A DNA stretch of 64,000 nt from Knoellia sinensis KCTC 19936 (lineage in GTDB: Bacteria > Actinomycetota > Actinomycetes > Actinomycetales > Dermatophilaceae), in the NCBI RefSeq assembly GCF_000768705.1, contig NZ_AVPJ01000001.1, positions 186,001-250,000 of the forward strand, given 5' to 3'. Below the pieces are notes generated by a model. It saw nothing but the letters and a program-made list of their open reading frames with translations. It searched no databases and had not been told where the DNA came from. Made by a program: the position numbers and the translations under genes. This document shows, in pieces, positions 25,099 to 34,599 of this stretch (position 1 is its first letter; each line of letters opens with the position of its first letter).

Positions 25099-25980
25099 TC
25101 AGCGACCGCCGCTCCAGATCCGAGCCAGGGTTTGGAGGTCGGCCGCGACATCCTCGCGGTAGGCGTTGTAGTGGGCGTCGAACGGTGTGCGGAGGTGATA
25201 GGCCCACACCGTTCGCGCCTGCACGCTGACGATCTTCCCGCTGGCTCGGGAGAAGAAGTCTCGGTGATCAACCATGCGCAGCCGTTCGTCCCACCTGACG
25301 CGGTGGATCGACTCCGTGCGCGCCAGGTAGACCTGCGGCGTCTTGGGGACGACGGGGAGCCCGCCCAGCACTGTGCCGAAGGGGACCAGCGGCGGCTGTG
25401 CGCCGTGAAACAGCGGGTCGGCACTGCGTGAGACTGCGCGCAGCCTGGGCAGGTCGACCAGGGTGAGTGCGACGAGGTCGACCGACGGGTTGTCGTCCAG
25501 ATAGTTCATGGCCGCCACCAGGTCACTCGCGGCGGTGAAGACGATGTCGTCGTCCGTGACGAAGACGAATTCCGTCTTCACGGTGTCGAGGGCGGCATTG
25601 CGCCCGACCGCGACGCCACTGTTGAACGGCATGCCGAGGATCTCGATGTCCGGGCCCAAGGCCGTCACTGGCGTCCGCGAGTCGTCGGCGACCACGATCC
25701 GACCGCCGAACACGGTGCGCATGCTCTTGAGTCCCCGCCGCAACACAGACGGCCTCTCGAAGGTCTTGACGATCATCGTCACTCGGGCGGCGAGCTCATC
25801 ACGCTCCTGAGTGGACGGCAGCCCGAACCGCACGCGATCCGTCAGCCGAAGAGCAGTGAGCTCGGTCCGTTCGATGCCGCGATAAGCACCACGCATCGGG
25901 GCTCCCAGACGCCCCCGCATGACGCGCTTGATCTGCTGAGTGTCCAACGAACGCCCCTTCGCGAAAACGACGCAGCCCAT
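25099..25980 (-). CDS. Family 2-like glycosyltransferase
   Basis: A 293-residue protein with a GT-A fold. VTMIVKTFERPSVLRRGLKS is the nucleotide-sugar binding start and VFVTDDDIVF the DxD metal motif, with DHRDFFSR as the likely catalytic-base region. The donor and acceptor are not predictable. The start at 25980 is chosen because upstream in-frame codons run through the palindrome after pnp. It lies just outside the polysaccharide locus and converges on the membrane/lipoprotein-like gene. Confidence 0.75.
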   Translation of the reverse strand: MGCVVFAKGRSLDTQQIKRVMRGRLGAPMRGAYRGIERTELTALRLTDRVRFGLPSTQERDELAARVTMIVKTFERPSVLRRGLKSMRTVFGGRIVVADDSRTPVTALGPDIEILGMPFNSGVAVGRNAALDTVKTEFVFVTDDDIVFTAASDLVAAMNYLDDNPSVDLVALTLVDLPRLRAVSRSADPLFHGAQPPLVPFGTVLGGLPVVPKTPQVYLARTESIHRVRWDERLRMVDHRDFFSRASGKIVSVQARTVWAYHLRTPFDAHYNAYREDVAADLQTLARIWSGGR

Positions 25981-25996
25981 GATCCACCGAAAAGGC

Positions 25997-26035
25997 GACG
26001 GGACGGCATACCAAGGAAAGGTATGCCGTCCCGTC
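25997..26035. terminator. Perfect hairpin 3-prime of pnp carrying the GGACGGCATACC word
   Basis: 16-base arms (GACGGGACGGCATACC and its complement) flank AAGGAAA. It lies 22 bases past the pnp stop, has no U-tract and uses the same core word found at other gene ends near 16042, 61558 and 63015. Confidence 0.7.
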
Positions 26036-26057
26036 ATCCATTCACAGGACCGTCAGG

Positions 26058-28490
26058 TCAGTCGCCGGAAGCGTCTCCCGCGTCCGAACGCTGACCGCGA
26101 CCACGGCCACCGCGACGGCGGCTGCGCTGGCGACGCTCGCCGCGCTCCTCGCCACCCTCAGCGGTCTCGGCACCCTCGGCGGACTCGGTGGAGTCGTCGC
26201 CGTCGGCGTCGACGTCACCGTTGTCGGCCTGGGCGGGCGCCTCGTCTGCAGGAGCGGCGTCGCCGCCCTCACCCTCGGCGAGGACCGCGGCGAGCGAGAG
26301 CTTGCCGCGCGGGTCGATCTCCTTGAGCTCGACCTGGACCTTCTGGCCGACTGCGAGGACGTCCTCGACGGCGTCGATCCGCTTGCCACCGACGAGCTTG
26401 CGCACCTCGGAGATGTGCAGCAGGCCGTCCTTGCCCGGGAGGAGCGAGATGAACGCGCCGAAGGTCGTCGTCTTGACGACGGTCCCCAGGAAGCGCTCGC
26501 CGATCTCCGGCATCTGCGGGTTCGCGATGGCGTTGATCGCCGCACGGGCGGCCTCGGCCGAGGGGCCGTCGGTCGCACCGATGTAGACGGTGCCGTCGTC
26601 CTCGATCGAGATGTCGGCGCCGGTCTCCTCCTGGATCTGGTTGATCATCTTGCCCTTCGGGCCGATGACCTCACCGATCTTGTCAACGGGGACCTTGACC
26701 GCGATGACGCGAGGAGCGAACGGGCTCATCTCGTCGGGAGCGTCGATGGCCTCGTTCATGACGTCGAGGATGTGGAGGCGGGCCTCACGGGCCTGGGTGA
26801 GCGCGCCACCGAGCACGTCGGCGGGAATGCCGTCGAGCTTGGTGTCGAGCTGGATGGCCGTGACGAACTCGCGCGTGCCGGCAACCTTGAAGTCCATGTC
26901 GCCGAACGCGTCCTCGGCGCCGAGGATGTCGGTGAGTGCGGCGTACTGCGTCTCGCCGTCGACCTCAGCCGTGACAAGACCCATCGCGATGCCCGCGACC
27001 GGCGCGCGCAGCGGCACACCGGCGTTGAGGAGCGACAGGGTCGAGGCGCAGACCGAACCCATGGAGGTCGAGCCGTTGGAGCCGAGAGCCTCGGAAACCT
27101 GGCGGATCGCGTAGGGGAACTCCTCGCGGGTCGGGAGGACCGGCATGAGGGCGCGCTCCGCGAGCGCTCCGTGGCCGATCTCGCGGCGCTTCGGCGAACC
27201 GACACGACCCGTCTCACCGGTGGAGAACGGCGGGAAGTTGTAGTTGTGCATGTAGCGCTTGCGCGTCACCGGCGACAACGTGTCGAGCTGCTGCTCCATG
27301 CGGAGCATGTTGAGCGTCGTGACACCCATGATCTGGGTCTCGCCACGCTCGAAGATCGCCGAGCCGTGGACACGCGGCAGGACCTCGACCTCGGCGCTGA
27401 GCGCGCGGATGTCGGCGAGGCCACGGCCGTCGATGCGCACCTTGTCCTTGATGATTCGCCCACGGATGAGCTTCTTCTGGACGGCGCGGTAGGCGGCCGA
27501 CACCTCCTTCTCACGACCGGCGAACTCGCCGGCGGTGCCAGAACCCGACTCCGGGTTGAAGTCGCCCACGAGCGCGAGGTGGAGTTCGGACTTGATCTCG
27601 TCGAGGCGGTCCTCGCGCTCCTGCTTGCCCGCGATCTGCAGGGCGGCGTCGGCGTCGGCGGTGACCTTGGCCTCGACAGCGGCGTAGACGTCGTCCTGGT
27701 AGTCCAGGAAGATGGGGAACTCCTCGACCGGCTTGGCAGCCTTGGCGGCGAGCTCGGCCTGAGCCTCGCAGAGGACCTTGATGAAGCCCTTCGCGGCCTC
27801 GAGGCCCTGTGCGACGACATCCTCGGTCGGAGCCTGCTTGCCCTCGTCCTTGACGAGGTTCCAGGTGCTGTCGGTGGCCTCGGCCTCGACCATCATGATG
27901 GCGACGTCGTCGCCCGCGACACGGCCGGCCACGACCATGTCGAAGGTCGAGCGCTCGATGTCGGAGAACTGCGGGAAGGCGACCCACTGGCCGTCGATGA
28001 GCGACAGACGCGTTGCACCGATCGGGCCGGAGAACGGCAGACCGGAGATCTGCGTGGAGGCCGACGCGGCGTTGATCGCGAGGACGTCGTACTGGGCGTC
28101 AGGGTTGAGCGCCAGGACGGAGATGACGACCTGGACCTCGTTGCGCAGACCCTTCTTGAAGGTCGGGCGCAGCGGACGGTCGATGAGGCGGCAGGTGAGG
28201 ATCGCCTCGGTGGAGGGGCGGCCCTCACGACGGAAGAACGAACCGGGGATCTTGCCCGCGGCATACATGCGCTCTTCGACGTCGACCGTCAGGGGGAAGA
28301 AGTCGAAACCCTCGCGAGGGGACTTCCCGGCAGTGGTGGTGGAGAGGAGCATCGTGTCCTCGTCCAGGTATGCGGCGACTGCGCCGCCGGCCTGCTTGGC
28401 CAGGCGCCCGGTCTCGAACCGGACAGTGCGGGTGCCGAACTTGCCGTTGTCAATGGTGGCTTCGGCGAACGTGATCTCAGGACCCTCCAT
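26058..28490 (-). CDS. pnp: Polyribonucleotide nucleotidyltransferase (PNPase)
   Basis: An 810-residue phosphorolytic 3-prime exoribonuclease, also called guanosine pentaphosphate synthetase in actinobacteria. Two RNase PH-like halves are visible, with an intervening helical domain, followed by the KH ([20 protein letters not shown]) and S1 ([20 protein letters not shown]) RNA-binding domains. The tail is acidic and then arginine/glycine-rich ([11 protein letters not shown]), as in other high-G+C actinobacteria. The start follows AAAGGAGG by four bases. It lies downstream of rpsO, the classic arrangement. Confidence 0.95.
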   Translation of the reverse strand: MEGPEITFAEATIDNGKFGTRTVRFETGRLAKQAGGAVAAYLDEDTMLLSTTTAGKSPREGFDFFPLTVDVEERMYAAGKIPGSFFRREGRPSTEAILTCRLIDRPLRPTFKKGLRNEVQVVISVLALNPDAQYDVLAINAASASTQISGLPFSGPIGATRLSLIDGQWVAFPQFSDIERSTFDMVVAGRVAGDDVAIMMVEAEATDSTWNLVKDEGKQAPTEDVVAQGLEAAKGFIKVLCEAQAELAAKAAKPVEEFPIFLDYQDDVYAAVEAKVTADADAALQIAGKQEREDRLDEIKSELHLALVGDFNPESGSGTAGEFAGREKEVSAAYRAVQKKLIRGRIIKDKVRIDGRGLADIRALSAEVEVLPRVHGSAIFERGETQIMGVTTLNMLRMEQQLDTLSPVTRKRYMHNYNFPPFSTGETGRVGSPKRREIGHGALAERALMPVLPTREEFPYAIRQVSEALGSNGSTSMGSVCASTLSLLNAGVPLRAPVAGIAMGLVTAEVDGETQYAALTDILGAEDAFGDMDFKVAGTREFVTAIQLDTKLDGIPADVLGGALTQAREARLHILDVMNEAIDAPDEMSPFAPRVIAVKVPVDKIGEVIGPKGKMINQIQEETGADISIEDDGTVYIGATDGPSAEAARAAINAIANPQMPEIGERFLGTVVKTTTFGAFISLLPGKDGLLHISEVRKLVGGKRIDAVEDVLAVGQKVQVELKEIDPRGKLSLAAVLAEGEGGDAAPADEAPAQADNGDVDADGDDSTESAEGAETAEGGEERGERRQRSRRRGGRGRGQRSDAGDASGD

Positions 28491-28597
28491 GGGTCCTCCT
28501 TTTCTTGAGTTCCAACGAACCGCGTGCATCGTCGTTGTGCACGGGCGTGCTTCTGTTTGTGCAGTCTCTATGAAGTTGTGGTCCTACACATCCGAAA

Positions 28598-28626
28598 GAG
28601 CGGCCCTCCATGATGGAGAGCCGCTC
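28598..28626 (-). terminator. Hairpin in the rpsO-pnp intergenic region
   Basis: GAGCGGC-C-CTCCA pairs with TGGAG-A-GCCGCTC, with one mismatch and a three-base loop. It begins 17 bases past the rpsO stop. In other bacteria the same place holds the rpsO terminator and RNase processing site that controls pnp. Confidence 0.6.
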
Positions 28627-28643
28627 CGACGGAAACTCGGGTG

Positions 28644-28913
28644 TCAGCGACGCAGGCCGAGGCGCTTGATCAGCGAGCGGTAGCGCTCGATGTCGATGCT
28701 CTCGAGGTAGCGGAGCAGGCGACGGCGGCGGCCGACGAGCAGCAGCAGGCCACGACGGCTGTGGTGGTCGTGCTTGTGCTCACGGGAGTGCTCGGTGAGG
28801 TCGAGGATGCGCTGCGTGAGGAGCGCGATCTGGACCTCCGGGGAGCCCGTGTCGCCCTCGGTCGTGGCGTACTCGGACATGATCTTCTTCTTGACGTCTG
28901 CGTCCAAAGGCAT
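28644..28913 (-). CDS. rpsO: 30S ribosomal protein S15
   Basis: An 89-residue protein beginning [20 protein letters not shown], with the conserved [23 protein letters not shown] and the final [13 protein letters not shown]15 binds 16S rRNA and nucleates the platform of the small subunit. AAGGAG lies 12 bases before the ATG. The 120 bases upstream (28914-29032) hold no gene and may carry the promoter and autoregulatory leader. Confidence 0.97.
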   Translation of the reverse strand: MPLDADVKKKIMSEYATTEGDTGSPEVQIALLTQRILDLTEHSREHKHDHHSRRGLLLLVGRRRRLLRYLESIDIERYRSLIKRLGLRR

Positions 28914-29032
28914 GGGCGACTGACTCCTTCTGATGTGGTTGCGCGGCGCTTCCGGGCTGGTTCACCGGGGCTCTCTGAGTCCGCGGCCGGTTTTCACGGC
29001 GGGTCAAGGCTACCAGCGGCCAGACTGCCGCC

Positions 29033-29602
29033 CTAATCGCTGAGAACTGCGGGTATGCCGGCCAGCACCGGCACGATCACGGCGAGGGCTTCGTCGATCT
29101 CCAGTGCGCAGGCGCGCGCCGCGGCGCGTCCCCGCTTGTACGGGTCAGCCACGTCGCGCTGCATGCCGTCCGACACAGCCTGTGAGTACACCTGATCGAG
29201 CAGGGCCAGTCCGCGCTCCGGCGCTTCCAGAGCGGCGATCGAGTCCGCCAGTTGGTGCAGCCCAAAGACTTTGATTGCGTGCTCCGGAAAGGAGCTCGTG
29301 ATCCGCAGGCGATGGACATACTCATGAGTGATCACAAGATCGGTCTCGGTCAGGACGGAATTCGTCACGGACCGGCTGACGTGACCATTGGGCTCTCCCC
29401 CGCGCTCGCGCAGCTGGTGCCCCATCTCCGGGTCCATTCCGCGACCGGGATAGCCCGGGATACCGGCGCTCGCAACCTGGAGGCCGGAGTTCTCCGCCAG
29501 TTGCGCGGCGCGTCGCTCGGCGTAGGGCGAGCGGCTGATGTTCGCCGTGCACACGAAGAGGACACGCAACGGTGCCTCCACGTCGTCCTGTCGCCGCCTC
29601 AC
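29033..29602 (-). CDS. Low-molecular-weight protein tyrosine phosphatase (Wzb type)
   Basis: A 189-residue phosphatase with the P-loop C18-TANIS-R24 in VLFVCTANISRSPYAE and the acid segment DVADPYKRG. Such enzymes dephosphorylate BY-kinases that govern polysaccharide chain length; a BY-kinase gene is 10 kb away in the same locus. The GTG at 29602 is preferred because TAGCCT stands six bases before it (leaderless pattern). A GTG seven codons later is an alternative. Confidence 0.87.
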   Translation of the reverse strand: MRRRQDDVEAPLRVLFVCTANISRSPYAERRAAQLAENSGLQVASAGIPGYPGRGMDPEMGHQLRERGGEPNGHVSRSVTNSVLTETDLVITHEYVHRLRITSSFPEHAIKVFGLHQLADSIAALEAPERGLALLDQVYSQAVSDGMQRDVADPYKRGRAAARACALEIDEALAVIVPVLAGIPAVLSD

Positions 29603-29663
29603 CCTGACAGGCTAAATCCCTGACCAAACGTCCGGATGCAGAAGTGTCGAACTGCCCCGCTAG

Positions 29664-29711
29664 CACTGAACCGGTGTGCGCTCGCCAAGGCGAGTGCACA
29701 CCGGTTCAGTG
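29664..29711. terminator. 48-base near-perfect hairpin 3-prime of a secreted-protein gene
   Basis: 23-base arms (first CACTGAACCGGTGTGC) pair with a single G-T wobble around an AA loop. It lies 11 bases past the stop of the gene at 29723 and has no U-tract. It may also insulate the phosphatase gene. Confidence 0.65.
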
Positions 29712-29722
29712 TCGAGCGGAAA

Positions 29723-30223
29723 TCAAGGCCTGACGCACGTGCCCAGAGGCTCGTTGAGCTCTTCGCATTCCTGAGGTGCCGTGACGATCACGAAGTTCGG
29801 GTTTCCTGCGGACGGAAGCAGGGCCTGGGCAGGCGTAGCTCCGAAGTAGAGCCGCAGGTTGATCGAGCTGTTGCCGCTCGTGAAGTGGACGGTGTCGCTG
29901 CACCCACCGACCGGAACCGCGATCGTGAGGCCAGGCGACAGTTCAGGATTGGCCCCCGTGTTCGCACGAACGCTGACGTAGAGCACGCCATCCGAATCCG
30001 GGCAGGTGGTTCCGTTATTGCAGATGCTGACGAAGTAGTCCTTGTCGTTCTGGCCGGAACCGGTGCAGCGGCAACTGTTCTGGCTGAACGTCAGTGTAGG
30101 GATGCACACGCTGGCCGACGCCGCAGGAGCCACGGCCACGGCCGCGACCGCAGGCACGGCCCAAGCTGCCCCCTTGGCAATGGATCGCCGACCAATCGTT
30201 GGCGAAGCGCTCTGTCCGGTCAT
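29723..30223 (-). CDS. Secreted protein of unknown function with Tat-like signal
   Basis: A 166-residue protein. The N-terminus GRRSIAKGAAWAVPAVAAVAV has a twin arginine and a hydrophobic core ending PAASAS, a plausible signal-peptidase site near residue 38. The mature part has about eight cysteines (SVCIPTLTF, SCRCTGSG, ICNNGTTC, GGCSD, PQECEELNEPLGTC), suggesting disulfides. No family recognised. AGGGG lies before the ATG. It is downstream of the PqqD-like gene across 150 bases and could be cell-surface cargo of the polysaccharide locus. Confidence 0.7.
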   Translation of the reverse strand: MTGQSASPTIGRRSIAKGAAWAVPAVAAVAVAPAASASVCIPTLTFSQNSCRCTGSGQNDKDYFVSICNNGTTCPDSDGVLYVSVRANTGANPELSPGLTIAVPVGGCSDTVHFTSGNSSINLRLYFGATPAQALLPSAGNPNFVIVTAPQECEELNEPLGTCVRP

Positions 30224-30374
30224 TTCTAGAACCCCTGTCTGAACCAATGGGCATGCACTATCGGGCACAACCCTAGCGGGGCCGTACCGACGCCCCCGAC
30301 GGTTCGGGTGATTGATCATAACGTTTTGGTAACGGACTCATACCCTTGACGTGGCACTGAATGGAAGCGATCCA

Positions 30375-30674
30375 TCAAACTGGGCGATGTTCCAGGAGCC
30401 CGTCGGCAACCAGCGACTCCAGGTAGTCCCGGATCAGAGGTTCGATCGAACCGACGCTCTCCCCCGTTGCCGACGCCACTGCAGACGCGACGTCTGTGAC
30501 CCCCTCGGCAGCCAGGAGCCAAAGGATCGCCCCCATGCCGCTCAGGACCAGTGGTACGCCGTCTGGGAGCGACAGGAGGTACACCGTCTCAGCGGCTCCG
30601 GCTTGCGATCCGATCCCGTGGTCGGAATCGGCCTCGATGACGTCGTATGCAACGGAATCCGGCACCCGGAACAT
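30375..30674 (-). CDS. PqqD-like protein
   Basis: A 99-residue protein with the PqqD winged-helix pattern: an N-terminal strand (FRVPDSVAYDVIEAD), LPDGVPLVLSGMGAILWLLAAEG in the middle, and IEPLIRDYLESLVADGLLEHRP at the end. PqqD proteins bind leader peptides of modified peptides, but stand-alone copies also occur in polysaccharide loci. The ATG shares one base with the preceding stop (TGATG), so it is coupled to the nucleotidyltransferase-like gene. No radical-SAM partner is near. Confidence 0.75.
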   Translation of the reverse strand: MFRVPDSVAYDVIEADSDHGIGSQAGAAETVYLLSLPDGVPLVLSGMGAILWLLAAEGVTDVASAVASATGESVGSIEPLIRDYLESLVADGLLEHRPV

Positions 30675-31564
30675 CACGCCCGCCGTCCGCGGTCGAGCCC
30701 CAGGTCCCGTGCCAGGGCGCGCGTTCCACGACCGATCTGCCCTCCGAACGCCCGGACCATGTCCCACGTCGTGGGTGGCCTGCCAAGCGCCACCGCGAGG
30801 CGTTGGCGTTTCGGCAGGAGCAGCCTCAACCCGGTTCTCATGGCGGACTTTCTGCTGGGGGCTGCCCGCACCCGCGCCCGCCAGAGCCGCGCTTGCGACG
30901 CTTCCCCCTCCGACAGAGCGAGCCACAGATCGTGTGACCGGGCTGACTTCACTGTGTCCAGCCGACCGGTCCCGGCGGCGAGTGCAACGCGCGCGTCCAC
31001 GTCCCTTGCCAAGTCATCGATGGCGAGTTGGTCCGCTGGGGACAGCTCCAGCCATGCCTCTCGAACCTCGGCGAGGTGGGCGGTGGAGCGTCCACGTGCG
31101 GCATGAAGGATCAGAATCATCCGCTGCGCAGGTATCGACGGGACGCAGACGTCGCGTCCGGCCAGGACGACAGTTCGGCGGGAGGCCCACAATCTCTCGA
31201 ACGCCTTCTCGGGATCACCCTCTACGCCTGGGAAGTAGCGGTGGAGGTCGGCATTCGCCAAGCCCTGGCGGGCCAGCGTGGCTGCGTGCTCGAAAGGCGA
31301 GCCGTCCTCGAACTCGTACAACACTGTCCAGCCGTGCATCGCCAAGGCCCTTTCGAGACGTTGCACATGGCTCGGACGGACCAAGACGTCGGCGTCCACA
31401 CTCCCGCGGTTGCCGTAGCCGCGCCCACGCATCGCTTCCGCTTCCAGCTCAACTGCTGGCCCCTTGATGTGGAGCACCTCTGCCCCCACCTCTTCAGCGA
31501 CGAACTGCACGACCGCATGCGCGAAAGCCACTGCTGTTCGAACCGGCATCGTGGCGTCACGCAT
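30674..31564 (-). CDS. Nucleotidyltransferase-like protein (NTP_transf_5 type)
   Basis: A 296-residue protein with VLHIKGPAVELEAEAMRGRG and RGSVDADVLVRP, where the KG and D-x-D pattern matches the putative nucleotidyltransferase family PF14907 often encoded next to PqqD-like and asparagine synthase genes. The activity is unproven. The ATG at 31564 follows TAGCCT by seven bases, a leaderless arrangement. It is divergent from the epimerase gene and heads a short operon with the PqqD-like gene. Confidence 0.72.
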   Translation of the reverse strand: MRDATMPVRTAVAFAHAVVQFVAEEVGAEVLHIKGPAVELEAEAMRGRGYGNRGSVDADVLVRPSHVQRLERALAMHGWTVLYEFEDGSPFEHAATLARQGLANADLHRYFPGVEGDPEKAFERLWASRRTVVLAGRDVCVPSIPAQRMILILHAARGRSTAHLAEVREAWLELSPADQLAIDDLARDVDARVALAAGTGRLDTVKSARSHDLWLALSEGEASQARLWRARVRAAPSRKSAMRTGLRLLLPKRQRLAVALGRPPTTWDMVRAFGGQIGRGTRALARDLGLDRGRRA

Positions 31565-31625
31565 GGCCACTAGGCTACGAGTTCGCGGTGCGTGCGATGG
31601 CGCAGACGCAGGGAACACGTGATGG

Positions 31626-32591
31626 ATGAGCGAATTGGGGAAGCGCGTGAAGGTTGTGATCACCGGCGGAGCCGGATTCATCGGCGCCAATCTGGGTCGG
31701 GAACTCCTCTCCCGGCCCGAGGTCGACGAGGTGGTCGCCCTCGATGACCTCTCCACAGGGTCGCGCGCGAACCTCGGTGGCACCGACATCCGGCTGATCG
31801 AAGGAACGATCCTCGACCCAGCGGCACTCGACGAGGCCTGCTCGGGTGCGAGTTCGATCGTCCACCTCGGTGCCCTCCCATCGGTTCCCCGATCGGTCAT
31901 CGATCCCATCGCTTCGCATCACGCCAACGCCACGGGCACGCTTGAGGTCCTCCAGGCTGCCCGTCGCGCCGGCGATCTGCATGTCGTGTCGGCCTCGTCA
32001 TCGTCGGTCTATGGCGCCAACCGTGAACTGCCCAAGCGAGAGAGCATGCGCACCGCGCCCATTTCTCCGTATGCCGTGAGCAAGCAGGCCACCGAGGCCT
32101 ACACCTTGTCGTTCGGTCACACCTACGGCCTGCCGACCCTCGCCTTCCGCTTCTTCAACGTCTACGGCCCGCTGCAAGCGGCTGGCCATGCGTATGCCGC
32201 GGTGTTGCCTGCATTCATCGACGCAGCCCTTCGTGGGGTCCCGTTGACGATCCACGGCGACGGCGAGCAGACGCGTGACTTCACGTATGTCGGCACGGTG
32301 TCCCGGGTGATCGCTGATGCGGTCGTCGGTCGTGTCTCTGATCTTGAAGCGGTCAACCTCGCCTTCGGCAGCCGCACGTCCCTCAACGCCGTCGTCGACG
32401 AGTTGGCCGACACCTTGGGTGGACGCCCGGCTGTCGAACACGTCGAACCGCGCGCTGGTGACGTCCGCGACTCGCAGGCCGACAACTCACGGCTTCGTTC
32501 ACATTTCCCGGACGTCTCCCCCGTGCCACTTCGTGAGGGGCTTGAGGCCACTGTGGAGTGGTTCCGCAGCCTCCCTGAGTACGCCAACTGA
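31626..32591 (+). CDS. NAD-dependent UDP-sugar epimerase
   Basis: A 321-residue extended short-chain dehydrogenase. GGAGFIG (residues 14-20) binds NAD; SASSSSVYG and the YxxxK pair in ISPYAVSKQATE are catalytic. RFFNVYGP and the sugar-binding HGDGEQTRDFTYV segment place it with UDP-glucose/UDP-GlcNAc 4-epimerases (WbpP type). It probably supplies a hexose or hexosamine donor for the surrounding locus. A GTG at 31647 is an alternative start. The ligase-like gene follows. Confidence 0.85.
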   Translation: MSELGKRVKVVITGGAGFIGANLGRELLSRPEVDEVVALDDLSTGSRANLGGTDIRLIEGTILDPAALDEACSGASSIVHLGALPSVPRSVIDPIASHHANATGTLEVLQAARRAGDLHVVSASSSSVYGANRELPKRESMRTAPISPYAVSKQATEAYTLSFGHTYGLPTLAFRFFNVYGPLQAAGHAYAAVLPAFIDAALRGVPLTIHGDGEQTRDFTYVGTVSRVIADAVVGRVSDLEAVNLAFGSRTSLNAVVDELADTLGGRPAVEHVEPRAGDVRDSQADNSRLRSHFPDVSPVPLREGLEATVEWFRSLPEYAN

Positions 32592-32604
32592 CCCAGATTC
32601 CGTC

Positions 32605-33654
32605 GTGCGACCGTTTCGGAACGTCCTCGGGTGGCCGGAACTGGCGGGGATGGGCCTGCTGGGGGCGTGGGCGGTCTGGTCGCTCAGTTCGATGTTGCGC
32701 TCCGATTGGGGTCTGTCGCCAGGGCTGCCATATCTCCTTGCCCCCGTCGCGCTGATCGTTGGGGTGGGCTTTGGTTCTTGGTGCCGCGCGCACGCACCCT
32801 CCATGGGGTTCATCGTCGCCCTGGGCAGTGTCACCATCATCCTTCTGCTCGGCGTGCTCCTGACCGGCGGTCCCGCCAAGCAGCCCCTCGAATATGCGAA
32901 CGCGAACGCTGCCCTGGCGGTGCAGGTTGTGGCGCTGTGCGGCCTCGCGCTGGCGACCCAGCCCCGTAGTCGCCACCCGGCCGTGAGTGCGGTCCTCGCA
33001 CTCGGTGTGCTCACGGTCGTGCTCAACCGATCCGTGGCCGGCACATCACTCGTGCTGCCGCTCACGCTCGTCATCGGCCTGGTTGTCTGGCTGCGACCTG
33101 AGCGGCGGCTGTGGACGGCCATCGCCGTCGCCACGAGTGCTGTCGCGGCGACGGTCTCGGCGGCGGTCGTCGTCCAGGCCGCTGAAGCGCCCCACTTCCC
33201 GGGCTGGGCCGATCGAGCGTTCGACTCCGCGAGGGAGCGACTCTGGCAGGACGCCGCCGCCCTGTGGCGTGAGAGCCCCTTCTTGGGCTCGGGTCCCGGT
33301 TCGTTCGCGAAAACAAGCGCCTTGACGGCTGATCCTGACACGATGTCGGCCCACTCAGCGGTCCTGCAGGTCGGAGCCGAGACAGGTTGGGTCGGAGTGG
33401 GATTCATGGTGCTCGTTGCGCTGGGTGGTCTCGTGTGGGCAGCGCGCGGTCATGCTCCCGAAGCGATCATCGCTGTGGCGGCATGGACCGCACTCTTGGT
33501 GCACAGCCAAGTCGACCACCTTCTTGACTTCGGCTCCGTCGTCGTCGCCGCCGGCATCGTGATCGGCTGGGCAGGAGCCAGCCGAAGCCCGCGCCTTGCG
33601 GCCTCGTCAGAACAGTTCGACGTCACCCAAAGTGAGAGCCCATTCACCAGGTGA
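32605..33654 (+). CDS. O-antigen ligase/polymerase-like membrane protein
   Basis: A protein of about 349 residues with some nine hydrophobic segments. A large loop contains WRESPFLGSGPGSFAKTS, the arginine/glycine signature of the Wzy_C (WaaL/Wzy) family. A following histidine-containing segment (LLVHSQVDHLLDFG) fits too. It would polymerise repeat units or transfer them to an acceptor. The start is uncertain: GTG at 32605 is the first reasonable codon after the epimerase stop, without a clear ribosome site. The last 48 bases overlap the convergent acyltransferase gene. Confidence 0.78.
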   Translation: MRPFRNVLGWPELAGMGLLGAWAVWSLSSMLRSDWGLSPGLPYLLAPVALIVGVGFGSWCRAHAPSMGFIVALGSVTIILLLGVLLTGGPAKQPLEYANANAALAVQVVALCGLALATQPRSRHPAVSAVLALGVLTVVLNRSVAGTSLVLPLTLVIGLVVWLRPERRLWTAIAVATSAVAATVSAAVVVQAAEAPHFPGWADRAFDSARERLWQDAAALWRESPFLGSGPGSFAKTSALTADPDTMSAHSAVLQVGAETGWVGVGFMVLVALGGLVWAARGHAPEAIIAVAAWTALLVHSQVDHLLDFGSVVVAAGIVIGWAGASRSPRLAASSEQFDVTQSESPFTR

Positions 33655-34599
33655 GGGCGGCGACGCCGCCAGTGGTCTGGTCGTGAGCAGTGGTCCTTGC
33701 TTGGGCAGCGGCACTAGGCCCGCCGACCGGCTCGTACGCAGTCCGATGGCGTAGTCGGCCCCCGTTTCCGTGAGCACGCGGCGTACCAGCCGAACCCCGG
33801 TTCGGGAATTGGGAACGAACTGCTCAAGGATCGCAGCCTCGACGGCATCGCCTCGACGACGGAGCCGGAAGACGACGCCTCCACCGCCCGGGTCACCGGC
33901 AGACGCGAGCAGGATCCGATAGTGCAGCGGGCCAAACGATGTTCGCCACGCGAGATAGGCCGGCGTCCGATCGGTTCTCACTCCAGAAGTCGGTGAATGG
34001 CGCAGGATCTCGTCTGCGAACTCCGGTTGGGCCAACGCCAGAGTCGCGTCCTCACCCACCTGGGTCGACTCTGACCAAAGGCTCGCTGGCACCTTCGAGG
34101 TCGCCATGGCGACCAATGACTTGGGACCACGCGGCATCACACCCACGGGAAGTCGCCTCGCGAGCGTCCACCCCATCTTGAGGTAGCCCGGTCGACTCTG
34201 ATCGTTCGGCGTGTTGAAGACGATGCCATCTCCGGCCAGGGTCAGCTCAGCCACGCCCTTCAGGGTGAGGGTCCTGAAGATGCCCAAACCCCGATACTCC
34301 GGGTCAGTCGCGGTGTCCACGGCCCTCACGGCGCGGATCCTTCGCCCGTCCCCGTCGACGAAGGTCCACCGGAGGAAGGTACGGAGGCCGACAACCCTTC
34401 CCTCGTGAAGCGCCACCCATGACGGCGAAGCACCAAAGGGATTCTCACGATGCTTCCACCTGAAGAACGCCTCGTTGGGATCCTCTTGGCGCCATCCGAG
34501 CGATGCCCGGCACAAGGCGAGAATGGCTGGCTCGTCCTCGGGACGGGCCGAGCGAACTTCGAGATCCTCGGGAGCAACGTCGTCGCGCTGTGGTGTCAC
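33607..34599 (-). CDS. GNAT-like N-acetyltransferase
   Basis: A 330-residue protein with an N-terminal GNAT domain: IRAVRAVDTATDPEYRGLGIFRTL holds the acetyl-CoA loop, and IVFNTPNDQSRPGYLKMGW is the last conserved block. The C-terminal half is unassigned. Enzymes of this form are often found in surface-glycan loci, where they acylate amino sugars. The GTG start shares four bases with the asnB stop (GTGA). Its 3-prime end overlaps the ligase-like gene by 48 bases tail to tail. Confidence 0.75.
   Translation of the reverse strand: MTPQRDDVAPEDLEVRSARPEDEPAILALCRASLGWRQEDPNEAFFRWKHRENPFGASPSWVALHEGRVVGLRTFLRWTFVDGDGRRIRAVRAVDTATDPEYRGLGIFRTLTLKGVAELTLAGDGIVFNTPNDQSRPGYLKMGWTLARRLPVGVMPRGPKSLVAMATSKVPASLWSESTQVGEDATLALAQPEFADEILRHSPTSGVRTDRTPAYLAWRTSFGPLHYRILLASAGDPGGGGVVFRLRRRGDAVEAAILEQFVPNSRTGVRLVRRVLTETGADYAIGLRTSRSAGLVPLPKQGPLLTTRPLAASPPSPGEWALTLGDVELF
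33656..33670 (+). terminator. Short hairpin just past the ligase-like gene
   Basis: GGCGGC-GAC-GCCGCC, one base past the stop of the plus-strand gene and inside the convergent GNAT gene. It is short, but it lies where a terminator for the plus-strand operon is needed. Confidence 0.35.

Noticed and set aside
26415-28508. A 697-codon open frame on the plus strand opposite pnp
   Set aside because: It is fully antisense to a confidently identified PNPase and reads as arginine/aspartate-rich low-information protein, a normal by-product of high-G+C codon bias.
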